A stretch of 64,000 nt of DNA. Origin: Pseudomonas soli (GTDB lineage: Bacteria; Pseudomonadota; Gammaproteobacteria; Pseudomonadales; Pseudomonadaceae). The stretch is taken from positions 273,319 to 337,318 of the forward strand of contig NZ_FOEQ01000006.1 of NCBI RefSeq assembly GCF_900110655.1, written 5' to 3'. The stretch's first letter is position 1. The number at the start of each line of letters is the position of its first letter. A program made the position numbers and the translations under genes. Below are positions 20,431 through 31,566 of the stretch, one piece after another. The notes under the pieces are model-generated. The model worked only from the letters and a program-made list of their open reading frames with translations, had not been told where the DNA came from and did not search any database.

Positions 20431-22434
20431 CTACCTGACCAGGTGCAGGTACTGCATGTGCCGCTCGTACTGGTCGAGGATGTCGTTGATGATCTGCTCC
20501 TTGCTGTAGCCCACCAGGTCGTAGTTCTGGCTGCCTTCGGACAGATGCACCTCCGCACGGTAGTAGCGGCGGTTCTTCAAGTCCTGGGTGCCCAGCCCGC
20601 CCAGGGCGAACGACGGCGTAAAGTACCCGCGCATCTGCACCTGGTAGATGAACGGCTGCTCCTCGCCATGGCCGATCTTCAGGCTGACGTTGTCGTGGCT
20701 CGGGTCGTCCTGGGTGATCAGCACCAGGCCCTTCTGCTCGAACACCTCGCGCACTTCGGCGATCGCCGGGCGCACCACGTCGTCCATGAAGCGATACACC
20801 TCGTCCCGAGACGGGAAGTGCACCGCCTGGCTCAGGCGTTGGCGCCAACCGCCACGCCCACGCCGGGACTGGGCGAACGGCGCCAGCGAATGCATCTGCG
20901 CGATCTGCCGCTGGCTTTCCAGGTAGAAGGCCTTGTGCAGCCCCCACATCATGCACAGCAGGATCAGCGAGAACGGCAGCGAGGTCAGCACCACCGCCGA
21001 CTTCAGCGAATCGATGCTGCCGGCGAACAGCAGGCTGCTGGTAATCAGCGCGGTCATCGCCCCCCAGAAGATCCGCAGCCAGTTCGGGCCGTCCTCGTCG
21101 GCGCCACCGCCCTTGGCCGACAGCGTCGACAGCACCACGGTGCCGGAGTCGGCCGAAGTGACGAAGAACACAAAGCTGATGAACACCGTCACGGCTATCA
21201 CCGCCTTGCTCCACGGGTAGGTTTCCAGCAGCAGGTACAAGCTCATCGACGGGTTGTCGAGGGCTGACTGGCCGAGCGCGGTCATGCCGTGGTTGATCAC
21301 CTGGTCAAGGGCGCTGTTACCGAAGATCGACATCCACGCCAGGGTGAAGCCCAGCGGGATCAGCAGCACGCCGAAGACGAACTCGCGGATGGTCCGGCCC
21401 CGCGAGATACGGGCGATGAACAACCCCACGAACGGCGCCCAGGCAATCCACCAGGCCCAGTAGAACACCGTCCAGCCGCCCAGCCAGTCGCGCTGCTCGC
21501 CGTAGGCGTACACATCGAAGCTCTTGCGTGGCAGGGCGCCAAGGTAGTCACCGAGGTTCTGGATCAGGGTGTTGAACAGGTGCTGGGTGGGCCCGGCGAA
21601 CAACACGAACAGCAGCAGCGCGCAGGCCAGGAACAGGTTGATGTCGCTCATCACCCGCACGCCCTTCTCCACCCCGGCGACCGCCACGGCCACGGCCGCG
21701 CCCATCATCAGGGTGATGAGGATCACCTGCACCCATTGGCTGTGGCTGATGCCGAACAGGTAGTCCAGGCCTGCGTTCAGGTGCAGCACGCCAAAGCCCA
21801 TGTCGGCGCCCAGGCCGAATACCGTGGCGATAATGCCAAAGCCATCCACCGCGTAGCCGATCGGCCCGTTGATGCGCTTGCCGATCAGCGGGTACAGCGC
21901 CGAGCGCAGGGCCAGTGGCAGGTTGTGGCGGTAGGCGAAGTAGGCGAGCGCCATGCCGACGAAGGCGAACACACCCCAGCCGTGCAGGCCCCAGTGCAGG
22001 AACAGGATCTGCATCGCCTGGCGCCCGGCCTCGGCCGTGCCCGCCTCGCCTTGGGGCGGCTGGAGCATGTGGGTCAGAGGTTCAGAGACGCAGAAGAAGA
22101 ACAGCGTGATGCTGATGCCGGCGGCGAACAGCATGCCGGCCCAGGACAGGTAGCTGAACTCGGGCTCGTCATGGTCGGCGCCGAGCTTGATCTTGCCGTA
22201 GCCCGACAAGGCGGTGACCACCACGAAGACCAGGTACAGGGTCATGGCCAGCATGTAGTACCAGCCGACCGTGTTGGCCGCCCAGTTCTGCGCTGCCAGC
22301 AACCACTCGCCGGCAGCCTGGGGCTGAGCGATGACGATCAAGCCGAAAATGAGGATGAAGCTTGCCGCGAAATAGAACACGGGGGGGTTCATGCGGATCT
22401 TGCCGTTGGCAAGGTCGGGGGTCGGTGCACTCAT
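20431..22434 (-). CDS. BCCT-family choline/betaine/carnitine transporter (BetT-like)
   Basis: A 667-residue Na+- or H+-coupled transporter of the BCCT family. Twelve TM segments span about 20-510, including the diagnostic TM8 signature FYWAWWIAWAPFVGLFIARISRG (about 340) in shorter pieces such as WAWWIAWAPFVG. The long C-terminal cytoplasmic tail of about 130 residues, rich in charged residues, is typical of osmotically regulated BetT-type members. Choline or glycine betaine is the likely substrate, imported for osmoprotection or as carbon/nitrogen. Exact specificity cannot be fixed. Confidence 0.9.
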   Translation of the reverse strand: MSAPTPDLANGKIRMNPPVFYFAASFILIFGLIVIAQPQAAGEWLLAAQNWAANTVGWYYMLAMTLYLVFVVVTALSGYGKIKLGADHDEPEFSYLSWAGMLFAAGISITLFFFCVSEPLTHMLQPPQGEAGTAEAGRQAMQILFLHWGLHGWGVFAFVGMALAYFAYRHNLPLALRSALYPLIGKRINGPIGYAVDGFGIIATVFGLGADMGFGVLHLNAGLDYLFGISHSQWVQVILITLMMGAAVAVAVAGVEKGVRVMSDINLFLACALLLFVLFAGPTQHLFNTLIQNLGDYLGALPRKSFDVYAYGEQRDWLGGWTVFYWAWWIAWAPFVGLFIARISRGRTIREFVFGVLLIPLGFTLAWMSIFGNSALDQVINHGMTALGQSALDNPSMSLYLLLETYPWSKAVIAVTVFISFVFFVTSADSGTVVLSTLSAKGGGADEDGPNWLRIFWGAMTALITSSLLFAGSIDSLKSAVVLTSLPFSLILLCMMWGLHKAFYLESQRQIAQMHSLAPFAQSRRGRGGWRQRLSQAVHFPSRDEVYRFMDDVVRPAIAEVREVFEQKGLVLITQDDPSHDNVSLKIGHGEEQPFIYQVQMRGYFTPSFALGGLGTQDLKNRRYYRAEVHLSEGSQNYDLVGYSKEQIINDILDQYERHMQYLHLVR

Positions 22435-22648
22435 TGAACGGGCACCTCGTCACGGGACGTGAGGTTCGGATTGAACGGGTTCAGCAAAGGCGATTCCTCC
22501 TTTTGAACACCGGCAATGGACCAGCGTTTTTCGTTGAACAAGCGTTCAAGTTAAACATGGATTGGATTTCAATGCGACCCGATGCCGCTCCAGGGCGTGA
22601 TCGAGGTGGTGGCGGGAAGTCCCGCCGCCACGCCTCATAAGCCTAGAG

Positions 22649-23587
<939 letters not shown>

Positions 23588-23833
23588 GGTGTTTCTCCTG
23601 CCAGGCGGCTTTCTCGGTATGCATACGCTCCTACAAGGAGGTGCAAAACACGATACGTCAAATCTGCCTCTTGGAAAAAACAACGCTTTATTCCATCCTG
23701 AGCTAAGTCGGGTATAAGCCGCTGCAATTTGCAGATTTGGAATAATAACCTGATTTTTTATTATTTCCCGGCCTATGAAGCCCACCTCTATAGTCGCCAC
23801 CTCACTACTTCCACAACAAGCGCGGGGCATGCC
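23588..23833. promoter_or_regulatory. Divergent epsC/tcyJ regulatory region
   Basis: An AT-rich gap of 246 bp. TTATTCCAT at 23688-23696 is identical to the nonamer in front of ssuE, and GGAATAATAACC lies near 23740. A CysB-type activator site is plausible. No gene is visible. Confidence 0.4.
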
Positions 23834-24640
23834 ATGACCAAATTCGCCAAACCCCTTCTCAACGCCAGCCTGGCGCTCCTGCTCGGCGCCGGCTTGCTCG
23901 GCCAGGCCTTTGCCGGCGAGCAGTTGAAGACCATCCAGGAAAAAGGCGTGATCAACGTCGGCCTGGAAGGCACCTATCCACCGTTCAGCTTCCAGGACGA
24001 AAACGGCAAGCTGACCGGCTTCGAGGTCGAGCTGTCCGAGTTGCTGGCCAAGGAGCTGGGGGTCAAGGCCAAGGTCCAGCCGACCAAGTGGGACGGCATC
24101 CTCGCTGCACTGGAATCCAAGCGCCTCGACGTGGTGATTAACCAGGTGACCATCTCCGAGGATCGCAAGAAGAAGTACGATTTTTCCGAGCCGTACACCG
24201 TTTCCGGCATTCAGGCCCTGGTACTCAAGGGCAGTGACAACGAGAAAAACATCAAGACTGCCGCCGATCTCGGTGGCAAGAAGGTCGGTGTCGGCCTGGG
24301 CACCAACTATGAGCAATGGGTCAAACAGGATGTGCCGACAGCCGATGTGCGCACCTACGAAGATGACCCGACCAAGTTCGCCGACCTGCGCAACGGTCGT
24401 ATCGACGCCATCCTGATCGATCGCCTGGCTGCACTCGAGTACGTCCAGAAAACCGCCAAGGACAAGAAACCGACCGCACTCGCTGGCGAGAAATTCTCCA
24501 AGCTGGAATCGGGCGTGGCCTTGCGCAAAGGCGAACCTGAACTGCTCGATGCGCTGAACAAGGCCATCGACAAGCTCAAGGCCGACGGCTCGCTGGCCAA
24601 GCTGTCCGAAAAATACTTCGGTGCCGATGTCACCAAATGA
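23834..24640 (+). CDS. tcyJ: L-cystine-binding periplasmic protein TcyJ/FliY
   Basis: A 268-residue class-3 solute-binding protein. The signal peptide spans residues 1-27 (ending AFA). The mature part contains GVINVGLEGTYPPFSFQDENGKLTGFEVE, given here only as the GLEGTYPPFSF signature, typical of cystine binders. Other open starts upstream are in the promoter region and were rejected. It is the first gene of a three-gene transporter operon; the stop overlaps the permease ATG (ATGA). Confidence 0.93.
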   Translation: MTKFAKPLLNASLALLLGAGLLGQAFAGEQLKTIQEKGVINVGLEGTYPPFSFQDENGKLTGFEVELSELLAKELGVKAKVQPTKWDGILAALESKRLDVVINQVTISEDRKKKYDFSEPYTVSGIQALVLKGSDNEKNIKTAADLGGKKVGVGLGTNYEQWVKQDVPTADVRTYEDDPTKFADLRNGRIDAILIDRLAALEYVQKTAKDKKPTALAGEKFSKLESGVALRKGEPELLDALNKAIDKLKADGSLAKLSEKYFGADVTK

Positions 24641-25305
24641 TCGCTGAAAGCCTGCAACTCGTTGTCGATTCCGCGCCCTTCCTGTTGAAGGGTGCGGGTT
24701 ATACCGTGCTGCTCAGCGTCGGTGGCATGTTCTTCGGCCTGGTGCTGGGCTTTGCCCTGGCGCTGATGCGGCTGTCGAAGATCCTGCCGCTGGACTGGCT
24801 GGCGCGCATCTATGTGTCGTTCTTCCGCGGCACGCCGCTGCTGGTGCAGCTGTTCGTGATCTACTTCGGCCTGCCGCAGATCGGCATCGAGCTCGATCCG
24901 ATCCCCGCCTCGCTGATCGGCCTGTCACTGAACATGGCGGCCTATGTCTGCGAAATCCTCCGCGCGGCAATCTCCTCGATCGACCTTGGCCAGTGGGAAG
25001 CCGCAGCCAGCATCGGCATGACCCGCACCCAGGCCATGCGCCGGGCGATCCTGCCGCAAGCCCTGCGCACTGCCCTGCCTCCGCTGGGCAACAGTTTCAT
25101 CTCGCTGGTCAAGGACACCGCCCTGGCGGCGACCATCCAGGTGCCCGAGCTATTCCGCCAGGCACAGCTGATCACCGCACGGACCTTCGAGGTCTTCACC
25201 ATGTACCTGGCTGTCGCGGTGGTCTACTGGATCCTCTGCAGCATCCTGGCGCACTTCCAGAACCGCATGGAAGCGCGGGTCAACCAGCACGACCAGGAGC
25301 ACTGA
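24637..25305 (+). CDS. tcyL: L-cystine ABC transporter permease TcyL/YecS
   Basis: A 222-residue HisMQ-type permease with about five TM helices. The family signature SFFRGTPLLVQLFVIYFGLP is near 55-75, and the EAA loop reads EAAASIGMTRTQAMRRAILPQA. It overlaps tcyJ and precedes tcyN by one base. Confidence 0.94.
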   Translation: MIAESLQLVVDSAPFLLKGAGYTVLLSVGGMFFGLVLGFALALMRLSKILPLDWLARIYVSFFRGTPLLVQLFVIYFGLPQIGIELDPIPASLIGLSLNMAAYVCEILRAAISSIDLGQWEAAASIGMTRTQAMRRAILPQALRTALPPLGNSFISLVKDTALAATIQVPELFRQAQLITARTFEVFTMYLAVAVVYWILCSILAHFQNRMEARVNQHDQEH

Positions 25306-25306
25306 G

Positions 25307-26068
25307 ATGATCGTAGTAGAAGGCCTGACCAAGCAGTTCAAGGGCCAGACCGTGCTCAACGGCATCGACCTGAGCGTGCAGCCCGGCGAAGTGGTGGCCA
25401 TCATCGGCCCCAGCGGCTCGGGCAAGACCACTTTCCTGCGCTGCCTGAACCTGCTGGAAACCCCCGATGCCGGGCGCATCCAGATCGGCGATATCAGCAT
25501 CGATGCCAACCGTCCGCTCGGCGGCCAACAGGGTGCTATCCGCCGCCTGCGCCAACAGGCCGGGTTCGTGTTCCAGAACTTCAACCTGTTCCCGCACCGC
25601 ACCGCCCTGGAAAACGTCATCGAAGGGCCGGTGATCGTCAAGAAGACGCCCCGCGACAAGGCCATCGAGCTGGCCAGGCGCCTGTTGGCCAAGGTCGGCC
25701 TGGCGGGCAAGGAAGACGCCTACCCCAGGCGCCTGTCCGGCGGCCAGCAGCAACGGGTGGCCATCGCCCGGGCCCTGGCCATGGAGCCGGAAGTGATCCT
25801 GTTCGACGAGCCCACTTCGGCGCTCGACCCCGAACTGGTCGGTGAAGTGCTGGAGACCATCCGTAGCCTGGCCGAGGAAAAGCGCACCATGATCATCGTC
25901 ACCCACGAGATGAGCTTCGCCCGCGATGTCGCCAACCGGGTGATCTTCTTCGACAAGGGCGTGATCGTCGAGCAGGGCGAGGCCAAGGCACTGTTCGCCA
26001 ACCCGAAGGAAGAGCGCACACGCCAGTTCCTGCGCAAGTTCCTCGGCACCGCCGCCGGCCAGGAGTGA
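25307..26068 (+). CDS. tcyN: L-cystine ABC transporter ATPase TcyN/YecC
   Basis: A 253-residue polar-amino-acid ABC ATPase. Motifs are Walker [11 protein letters not shown]-loop VFQNFNLFPHRT, signature LSGGQQQR, Walker B VILFDEPTSALDPE and H-loop VTHEMSFA. It completes the cystine importer. It is convergent with the ChaC-like gene with only 16 bp between stops. Confidence 0.94.
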   Translation: MIVVEGLTKQFKGQTVLNGIDLSVQPGEVVAIIGPSGSGKTTFLRCLNLLETPDAGRIQIGDISIDANRPLGGQQGAIRRLRQQAGFVFQNFNLFPHRTALENVIEGPVIVKKTPRDKAIELARRLLAKVGLAGKEDAYPRRLSGGQQQRVAIARALAMEPEVILFDEPTSALDPELVGEVLETIRSLAEEKRTMIIVTHEMSFARDVANRVIFFDKGVIVEQGEAKALFANPKEERTRQFLRKFLGTAAGQE

Positions 26069-26084
26069 AGCCGATGCGCGGGGC

Positions 26085-26735
26085 TCACACCTCGCGCAGG
26101 TTGTGGCAACGCCTGAAGCGCGCTTCCAGGTTGCGATCGGGCATCTGGTGGCTGCGTAGGGCGTTGAGGGTCTGCTCCACGTAATCGCGCGTGGTGCCGT
26201 AGCGCCCCTTGGCGCTGGCGAGGATCTGGCTGAGCAGGGTGTCCGGCAGGTTGCCCGCGTAGCACGGCAGGTGCCGCTCCAGCACAAAACCCAGCGCCTG
26301 CACCTTGCTGCCATCGCCCAGGCGGCAGCTCAGCCAATGCGGACGATAGGCCGGGAACGGCATCTCACGCTGCCACAGGGCCATGAGCGAGTCGTGCAGG
26401 TTGGTTTCGTCCAGACGGAAGGCAAAGCCGCTGCAGGAGCCGCCACGGTCCAGGCCGAACACCAGGCCTGGGCACTCCGGTGTACCACGGTGTTCGTGGG
26501 ACCACAGGTAGAGGCCGCGGTGATAACCATGCACCCGCGCCCGCTGCCGCTCGACCGAGTTGCATTCGGGGCGCCAGATCAGCGAACCATAGGCAAACAG
26601 CCAGACCGGGCCGCCTTCGTGCTGGGACATGGTTTCCTGCATCGAACACTGCAGTTGTTCACGGGTCAACTGCTGCCCGAAGTCGAGTGACGGCGGATAG
26701 GCTATTTGCCAGGATGAACTTTCAAGCGTCGACAT
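26085..26735 (-). CDS. ChaC-like glutathione-specific gamma-glutamylcyclotransferase
   Basis: A 216-residue ChaC-family enzyme predicted to cleave glutathione to 5-oxoproline and Cys-Gly. The substrate-binding P-loop VWLFAYGSLIW is near 44-54, and a likely catalytic Glu lies in LWQREMPF near 145. Together with gshA, epsC and the cystine importer it places thiol synthesis, uptake and turnover within 20 kb. The older annotation 'cation transport protein ChaC' refers to the same family. Confidence 0.88.
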   Translation of the reverse strand: MSTLESSSWQIAYPPSLDFGQQLTREQLQCSMQETMSQHEGGPVWLFAYGSLIWRPECNSVERQRARVHGYHRGLYLWSHEHRGTPECPGLVFGLDRGGSCSGFAFRLDETNLHDSLMALWQREMPFPAYRPHWLSCRLGDGSKVQALGFVLERHLPCYAGNLPDTLLSQILASAKGRYGTTRDYVEQTLNALRSHQMPDRNLEARFRRCHNLREV

Positions 26736-27070
26736 GAGCTGCCGCCATTAATTCCTGAGAACTACCAAAGTGCAGGTATTGCCGTGCCTGTTCGGATGCT
26801 ATCGCGGAGCAAGCCCGCTTCCACAAAGGCCCGCCAGGATCGCATGGGAACGGGCTTGCCCGGCGATTTACCTGGCGCCTAACGTAAGGCAAATCGCTCT
26901 TTGCACTCAACCCCGAAAACAGGATTTCATTAAAGCATCCGCTGAACGGAAACTAATAGTCCGAGTATAGCGAAACTTATTACCCGCACCGGTAACAATC
27001 CCCACCATGTAACCAACAGAAAAAACTTGGTTATTAAACCCGACACTCCCTTGCAGCGTGCCGGGTGACT
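26736..27070. other. 335-bp intergenic region with a REP-like element
   Basis: A diverged REP pair occupies 26801-26867 (ATCGCGGAGCAAGCCCGCTT paired with a TGGGAACGGGCTTGCC half). The rest, about 26900-27060, is AT-rich and holds no credible gene. It is at the upstream side of the ChaC-like gene and the 3' end of the flavoenzyme gene. Confidence 0.6.
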
Positions 27071-28039
27071 TCAGCCGCGTGGCGCGTAGGCAAACACGTC
27101 AGCCCGCATGCGGTGGGCATCCATGCCGGCCTCGACCAATGCATCGAGGGTGGCGTAGACCATGTTCGGCGAGCCACTGGCATAGACATGCACCTGGTTC
27201 AGGTCGCCGATGTCCTCGCATACCGCTTCGTGGAGCAGGCCACAGCGCCCCTCCCAACCGCACAGATCGCTGACCACTTTGTGCAGGAACAGGTTCGGCA
27301 GACGCTCCCACTCAGCCCAGTGCTCGATCTGGTAGAAGTCTTCAGGCCGGCGTACACCCCAGTACAAGTGCACCGGGTGCTTGAAGCCCTGCGCCCGGCA
27401 GTGCTCGATCAGGCTGTGCATCTGCCCCATGCCGGTCCCGGCGGCGATCAGTACCAGCGGGCCATCCGGCAACTCCGCCAGGTGAGCATCACCAAATGGC
27501 AGTTCGATGCGGGCCAGGCCATTGCGCTGCAACTGCTTGATCAACTGCACGGCACTGCTTTCGCGGGCCAGCACATGCAACTCCAGCTCACGCCCACCGT
27601 GGGGCGCCGAAGCGAGCGAAAAAGCCGCCTTGTCCATACCCTCGCGCTCGATCATCAGATATTGCCCGGCGTGGTAGCGGGGCGGCTTGCCGGCCGGCGC
27701 GCGCAGGCGCACGCGCCAGACATCGCCACCGATCTCGACGCACTCGGTCACGGTACAGGCCAGCTTGCGCAGCGGCAGCTCGCCCAGGGCCAGCACACCA
27801 TCCCACAGCAACACACAGTCCTCCAGCGGCTCGGCGATGCAGGTGAACAGCTCACCGTGATCGCGCACCTGGCCTTCCTGGCGAACACTGCCTTCCACCA
27901 GCAGCGCGGCACATACATGGCAGTTGCCGTTGCGGCAGCTGCTCGGGCAGTCATAGCCCAGGCGCCGTGCCGCATCCAGAATCCTTTCACCCGGTTCGAC
28001 CGCCAGTACCGCCCCGGAAGGCTGCAAGGTTACCTGCAT
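27071..28039 (-). CDS. 2Fe-2S/FAD NAD(P)H oxidoreductase (AscD-like, 'CDP-6-deoxyglucoseen reductase' family)
   Basis: A 322-residue fusion. The N-terminal plant-type ferredoxin domain spans about 1-90 with cysteines CPSSCRNGNC plus a further C (C-x4-C-x2-C). A FAD-binding domain (RYHAGQYLMIEREG) and NAD-binding domain (LVLIAAGTGMGQMHSLIEHC) follow. It would pass electrons from NAD(P)H via FAD to the iron-sulfur centre. The annotation as a deoxysugar reductase is by similarity only; no deoxysugar genes are nearby. The start ATG overlaps the ubiD stop by one base-step (ATGA), so co-expression with ubiD is likely. Confidence 0.85.
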   Translation of the reverse strand: MQVTLQPSGAVLAVEPGERILDAARRLGYDCPSSCRNGNCHVCAALLVEGSVRQEGQVRDHGELFTCIAEPLEDCVLLWDGVLALGELPLRKLACTVTECVEIGGDVWRVRLRAPAGKPPRYHAGQYLMIEREGMDKAAFSLASAPHGGRELELHVLARESSAVQLIKQLQRNGLARIELPFGDAHLAELPDGPLVLIAAGTGMGQMHSLIEHCRAQGFKHPVHLYWGVRRPEDFYQIEHWAEWERLPNLFLHKVVSDLCGWEGRCGLLHEAVCEDIGDLNQVHVYASGSPNMVYATLDALVEAGMDAHRMRADVFAYAPRG

Positions 28040-29505
28040 CAATCTATTCCCAACTGGTCCCACAACTCATCGATACGGCGGGTGACGGCCTCGTCCTTGA
28101 CGATGACCCGGCCCCATTCGCGTGTAGTCTCGCCCGGCCATTTGTGCGTGGCGTCCAGGCCCATCTTCGACCCCAGCCCCGATACCGGCGACGCGAAGTC
28201 GAGGTAGTCGATGGGGGTGTTGTCGATCATCACCGTATCACGCTTGGGGTCCATGCGCGTGGTGATGGCCCAGATCACATCGTTCCAGTCGCGGGCGTTG
28301 ATATCGTCGTCGGTGACGATAACGAACTTGGTGTACATGAACTGTCGCAGGAACGACCACACACCCAGCATGACGCGCTTGGCATGGCCCGGGTACTGCT
28401 TCTTCATGGTCACCACCGCCATGCGGTACGAGCAGCCTTCCGGCGGCAGGTAGAAGTCGGTGATCTCGGGGAACTGCTTCTGCAGGATCGGCACGAACAC
28501 TTCGTTCAGCGCCACGCCGAGAATCGCCGGCTCATCCGGCGGCCGGCCGGTGTAGGTGCTGTGGTAGATCGGCTTTTGCCGGTGGGTGATGCGCTCGACG
28601 GTGAACACCGGGAAGCTGTCCACTTCGTTGTAGTAGCCGGTGTGGTCGCCGTACGGGCCTTCCGGGGCCATCTCGCCGGGGTGGATCACGCCTTCGAGGA
28701 TGATCTCGGCGGTAGCCGGTACCTGCAGGTCGTTGCCACGGCACTTGACCAGTTCGGTGCGATTGCCACGCAACAGGCCAGCGAAGGCGTATTCGGAAAG
28801 CGTGTCCGGGACCGGGGTCACGGCACCGAGGATGGTCGCCGGGTCCGCGCCCAACGCCACGGCTACCGGGAACGGCTGGCCAGGATGCTTCTCGCACCAT
28901 TCGCGGTAGTCCAGCGCCCCGCCGCGGTGGCTCAGCCAGCGCATGATCACCTTGTTGCGGCCAATCACCTGCTGGCGATAGATGCCCAGGTTCTGGCGTT
29001 CCTTGTTCGGCCCGCGAGTCACGGTCAGGCCCCAGGTGATCAGCGGCGCAACATCGCCCGGCCAGCAGTGCTGGATCGGCAGCTGGCCGAGGTCAACGTC
29101 ATCGCCTTCGACCACGATTTCCTGGCATACCGCGTCCTTGACCACCTTCGGCGCCATGGACACGACCTTCTTGAAGATCGGCAGCTTCGACCAGGCGTCC
29201 TTCAGGCCCTTCGGCGGCTCGGGCTCCTTGAGAAACGCCAGCAGCTTGCCGATCTCGCGCAGCTCTTCGGTCGACTCGGCGCCCATGCCCATGGCCACGC
29301 GCTCGGGGGTGCCGAACAGGTTGCCCAGCACCGGCATATCGAACCCAGTGGGCTTTTCGAAGAGCAAGGCCGGGCCCTTGGCGCGCAGCGTGCGGTCGCA
29401 GACTTCGGTCATTTCCAGAACTGGGGAGATGGGAACCTGGATGCGCTTGAGTTCACCGCGCTGTTCCAGGCCACGAATGAAGTCGCGCAGATCGCGATAC
29501 TGCAT
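28039..29505 (-). CDS. ubiD: 4-hydroxy-3-polyprenylbenzoate decarboxylase UbiD
   Basis: A 488-residue prenyl-FMN-dependent decarboxylase of ubiquinone synthesis, normal length for the family. Recognisable parts are [21 protein letters not shown] at the start (split here as [16 protein letters not shown]), [18 protein letters not shown], the acidic catalytic segment [18 protein letters not shown], and the end [15 protein letters not shown]. The prFMN cofactor would come from UbiX, not in this window. Coupled downstream to the flavoenzyme. Confidence 0.95.
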   Translation of the reverse strand: MQYRDLRDFIRGLEQRGELKRIQVPISPVLEMTEVCDRTLRAKGPALLFEKPTGFDMPVLGNLFGTPERVAMGMGAESTEELREIGKLLAFLKEPEPPKGLKDAWSKLPIFKKVVSMAPKVVKDAVCQEIVVEGDDVDLGQLPIQHCWPGDVAPLITWGLTVTRGPNKERQNLGIYRQQVIGRNKVIMRWLSHRGGALDYREWCEKHPGQPFPVAVALGADPATILGAVTPVPDTLSEYAFAGLLRGNRTELVKCRGNDLQVPATAEIILEGVIHPGEMAPEGPYGDHTGYYNEVDSFPVFTVERITHRQKPIYHSTYTGRPPDEPAILGVALNEVFVPILQKQFPEITDFYLPPEGCSYRMAVVTMKKQYPGHAKRVMLGVWSFLRQFMYTKFVIVTDDDINARDWNDVIWAITTRMDPKRDTVMIDNTPIDYLDFASPVSGLGSKMGLDATHKWPGETTREWGRVIVKDEAVTRRIDELWDQLGID

Positions 29506-29584
29506 GCAAAGGCCTCGTGTTGGGCGTATCGGTCGGGGTGCAGAGTGTAGCGCCGTTCACGCCTTGTTTGGGGGCAAAAAATGA

Positions 29585-29647
29585 AAAGGGGCCGCTTCGC
29601 GATCCCATCGCCGCGTTGCCGGCGATGGGCTGCAAAGCAGCCCCTTT
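29585..29647 (-). terminator. Hairpin terminator after rho (REP-like)
   Basis: The outer stem AAAGGGGC (29585-29592) pairs with GCCCCTTT (29640-29647), with an inner stem around CCCATCGCC/GGCGATGGG. On the minus strand the outer stem is followed by CATTTTTTG. It separates rho from ubiD. Confidence 0.75.
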
Positions 29648-29666
29648 CAGTACCTGGCCGGGAAGC

Positions 29667-30926
29667 TTACTTGCGCTTCATCGACAGGAAGAACTCATCG
29701 TTGGTCTTGGTCTGCTTGAGCTTGTCGACCAGGAACTCGATGGCGGCGATTTCGTCCATCGGGTGCAGCAGCTTGCGCAGGATCCACATGCGCTGCAGTT
29801 CGTCGTCGGCGGTCAGCAGCTCTTCGCGGCGGGTACCGGACTTGTTGATGTTGATGGCAGGGAACACACGCTTCTCGGCGATGCGGCGGTCCAGGGGCAG
29901 CTCCATGTTGCCGGTACCCTTGAACTCTTCGTAGATCACTTCGTCCATCTTCGAGCCGGTCTCGACCAGCGCGGTGGCGATGATGGTCAGCGAACCGCCT
30001 TCCTCGATGTTACGGGCGGCACCGAAGAAGCGCTTCGGCTTCTCCAGGGCGTGGGCATCGACACCACCGGTCAGCACCTTGCCAGAGCTCGGGATCACGG
30101 TGTTGTAGGCACGCGCCAGACGGGTGATGGAGTCGAGCAGGATGACCACGTCTTTCTTGTGCTCGACCAGGCGCTTGGCCTTCTCGATGACCATCTCGGC
30201 GACCTGCACGTGGCGGGTCGGCGGCTCGTCGAAGGTCGAGGCGACCACTTCGCCGCGCACGGTGCGCTGCATCTCGGTCACTTCTTCCGGGCGCTCGTCG
30301 ATCAGCAGGACGATCAGGTGGCACTCGGGGTTGTTGCGGGTAATGTTGGCCGCGATGTTCTGCAGCATGATGGTCTTACCGGCTTTCGGCGGTGCGACGA
30401 TCAGGCCACGCTGGCCTTTGCCGATCGGGGCACACAGGTCGATGACGCGACCGGTGAGGTCTTCGGTGGAGCCGTTACCGGCTTCCATCTTCAGGCGCTT
30501 GTTCGGGAACAGCGGCGTCAGGTTTTCGAACAGGATCTTGTTCTTCGCGTTTTCCGGACGGTCGAAGTTGATGGTATCGACCTTCAGCAGCGCGAAGTAA
30601 CGCTCGCCTTCCTTCGGTGGGCGGATCTTGCCGACGATGGTGTCGCCGGTGCGCAGGTTGAAGCGACGGATCTGGCTGGGCGAAACGTAGATGTCGTCAG
30701 GGCCGGCCAGGTAAGAGGCATCCGCCGAACGCAGGAAACCGAAACCATCCTGGAGAATCTCCAGCACGCCGTCACCCGAGATCTCTTCGCCGCTTTTCGC
30801 ATGCTTTTTCAGCAGGGCGAAAATCACGTCCTGTTTGCGCGAACGGGCCATGTTTTCGATGCCCATCTGTTCGGCCATTTCCAAAAGATCGGTAATCGGC
30901 TTTTGCTTGAGTTCTGTCAGGTTCAT
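29667..30926 (-). CDS. rho: Transcription termination factor Rho
   Basis: A 419-residue hexameric RNA helicase, the standard proteobacterial length. The start [20 protein letters not shown] is diagnostic. The RNA-binding cold-shock-like domain covers about 48-120 ([21 protein letters not shown]). P-loop APPKAGKT is near 178-185, Walker [14 protein letters not shown] near 265, and [20 protein letters not shown] (Q and R loops) in shorter form near 290. No insertion domain is present. Confidence 0.98.
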   Translation of the reverse strand: MNLTELKQKPITDLLEMAEQMGIENMARSRKQDVIFALLKKHAKSGEEISGDGVLEILQDGFGFLRSADASYLAGPDDIYVSPSQIRRFNLRTGDTIVGKIRPPKEGERYFALLKVDTINFDRPENAKNKILFENLTPLFPNKRLKMEAGNGSTEDLTGRVIDLCAPIGKGQRGLIVAPPKAGKTIMLQNIAANITRNNPECHLIVLLIDERPEEVTEMQRTVRGEVVASTFDEPPTRHVQVAEMVIEKAKRLVEHKKDVVILLDSITRLARAYNTVIPSSGKVLTGGVDAHALEKPKRFFGAARNIEEGGSLTIIATALVETGSKMDEVIYEEFKGTGNMELPLDRRIAEKRVFPAININKSGTRREELLTADDELQRMWILRKLLHPMDEIAAIEFLVDKLKQTKTNDEFFLSMKRK

Positions 30927-31236
30927 AAGGGGAGTGACGTAATCATGTAAGGAAGGGAAAAATTAAGCAGTTGGCTTAATGAGGCCGCGCCGCTAGATGG
31001 CGACAGGATCGCGTACTGATTCGAATTAGGGATGCTTCGGCGACGGCGTGCAGAGGGCACTGGAGAAGCAGTGCGAGGCCGAATGTAACACTTGCTTTTT
31101 TCGACGTCTAGTGGTTTTGGCCAGTGTTTTACGGGGCCATCCGACTGGATGGCCGCAAGGCCGGGGCTCGCCAGCCCTCAGGAAAACCACCTACAACAGA
31201 TAAAGAAAAGCCCCGCATTTGCGGGGCTTCTTCACA
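30927..31236. other. 310-bp region upstream of rho, downstream of trxA
   Basis: No gene is visible. It holds the rho 5' leader and, at 31208-31229, the trxA terminator. A small inverted repeat (GGCCATCC/GGATGGCC) lies near 31135-31152. Long leaders are usual for rho, which is autoregulated, but no specific element could be assigned. Confidence 0.5.
31208..31229 (-). terminator. Rho-independent terminator of trxA
   Basis: A perfect 9-bp stem (31208-31216 with 31221-31229, loop ATTT) begins eight bases past the trxA stop. On the minus strand it is followed by TTCTTTATC. Confidence 0.85.
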
Positions 31237-31566
31237 TCACAGGCTGGCGTCGAGGAACGCTTTGAGCTGCGACTTGGACAACGCGCCGACCTTGGTGGCC
31301 TCGACGTTGCCGTTCTTGAACAGCATCAGCGTCGGGATGCCACGCACGCCGTGCTTGGCCGGGGTTTCCTGGTTTTCGTCGATGTTCAGCTTGGCGATGG
31401 TCACCTTGCCTTCGTATTCAGTGGCGATGTCGTCCAGAACCGGAGCGATCATCTTGCATGGACCGCACCATTCAGCCCAGTAGTCGACCAGTACCGCACC
31501 TTGAGCCTGCAGGACTTCGGCTTCGAAGGTAGCGTCGGTGACATGTTTGATAAGATCGCTGCTCAT
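31237..31566 (-). CDS. trxA: Thioredoxin 1
   Basis: A 109-residue cytoplasmic thioredoxin with the active site WCGPC at residues 33-37 and the cis-Pro loop GIPTLMLF near 77. It reduces protein disulfides and supplies electrons to enzymes including sulfur-assimilation reductases. The trxA-rho order is conserved in proteobacteria. It is divergent from ppx. Confidence 0.98.
   Translation of the reverse strand: MSSDLIKHVTDATFEAEVLQAQGAVLVDYWAEWCGPCKMIAPVLDDIATEYEGKVTIAKLNIDENQETPAKHGVRGIPTLMLFKNGNVEATKVGALSKSQLKAFLDASL

Noticed and set aside
23588..24316. Upstream extension of the serine acetyltransferase frame
   Set aside because: It would overlap the tcyJ gene antisense; GTG 23587 has an AGGAG ribosome site and gives family length.
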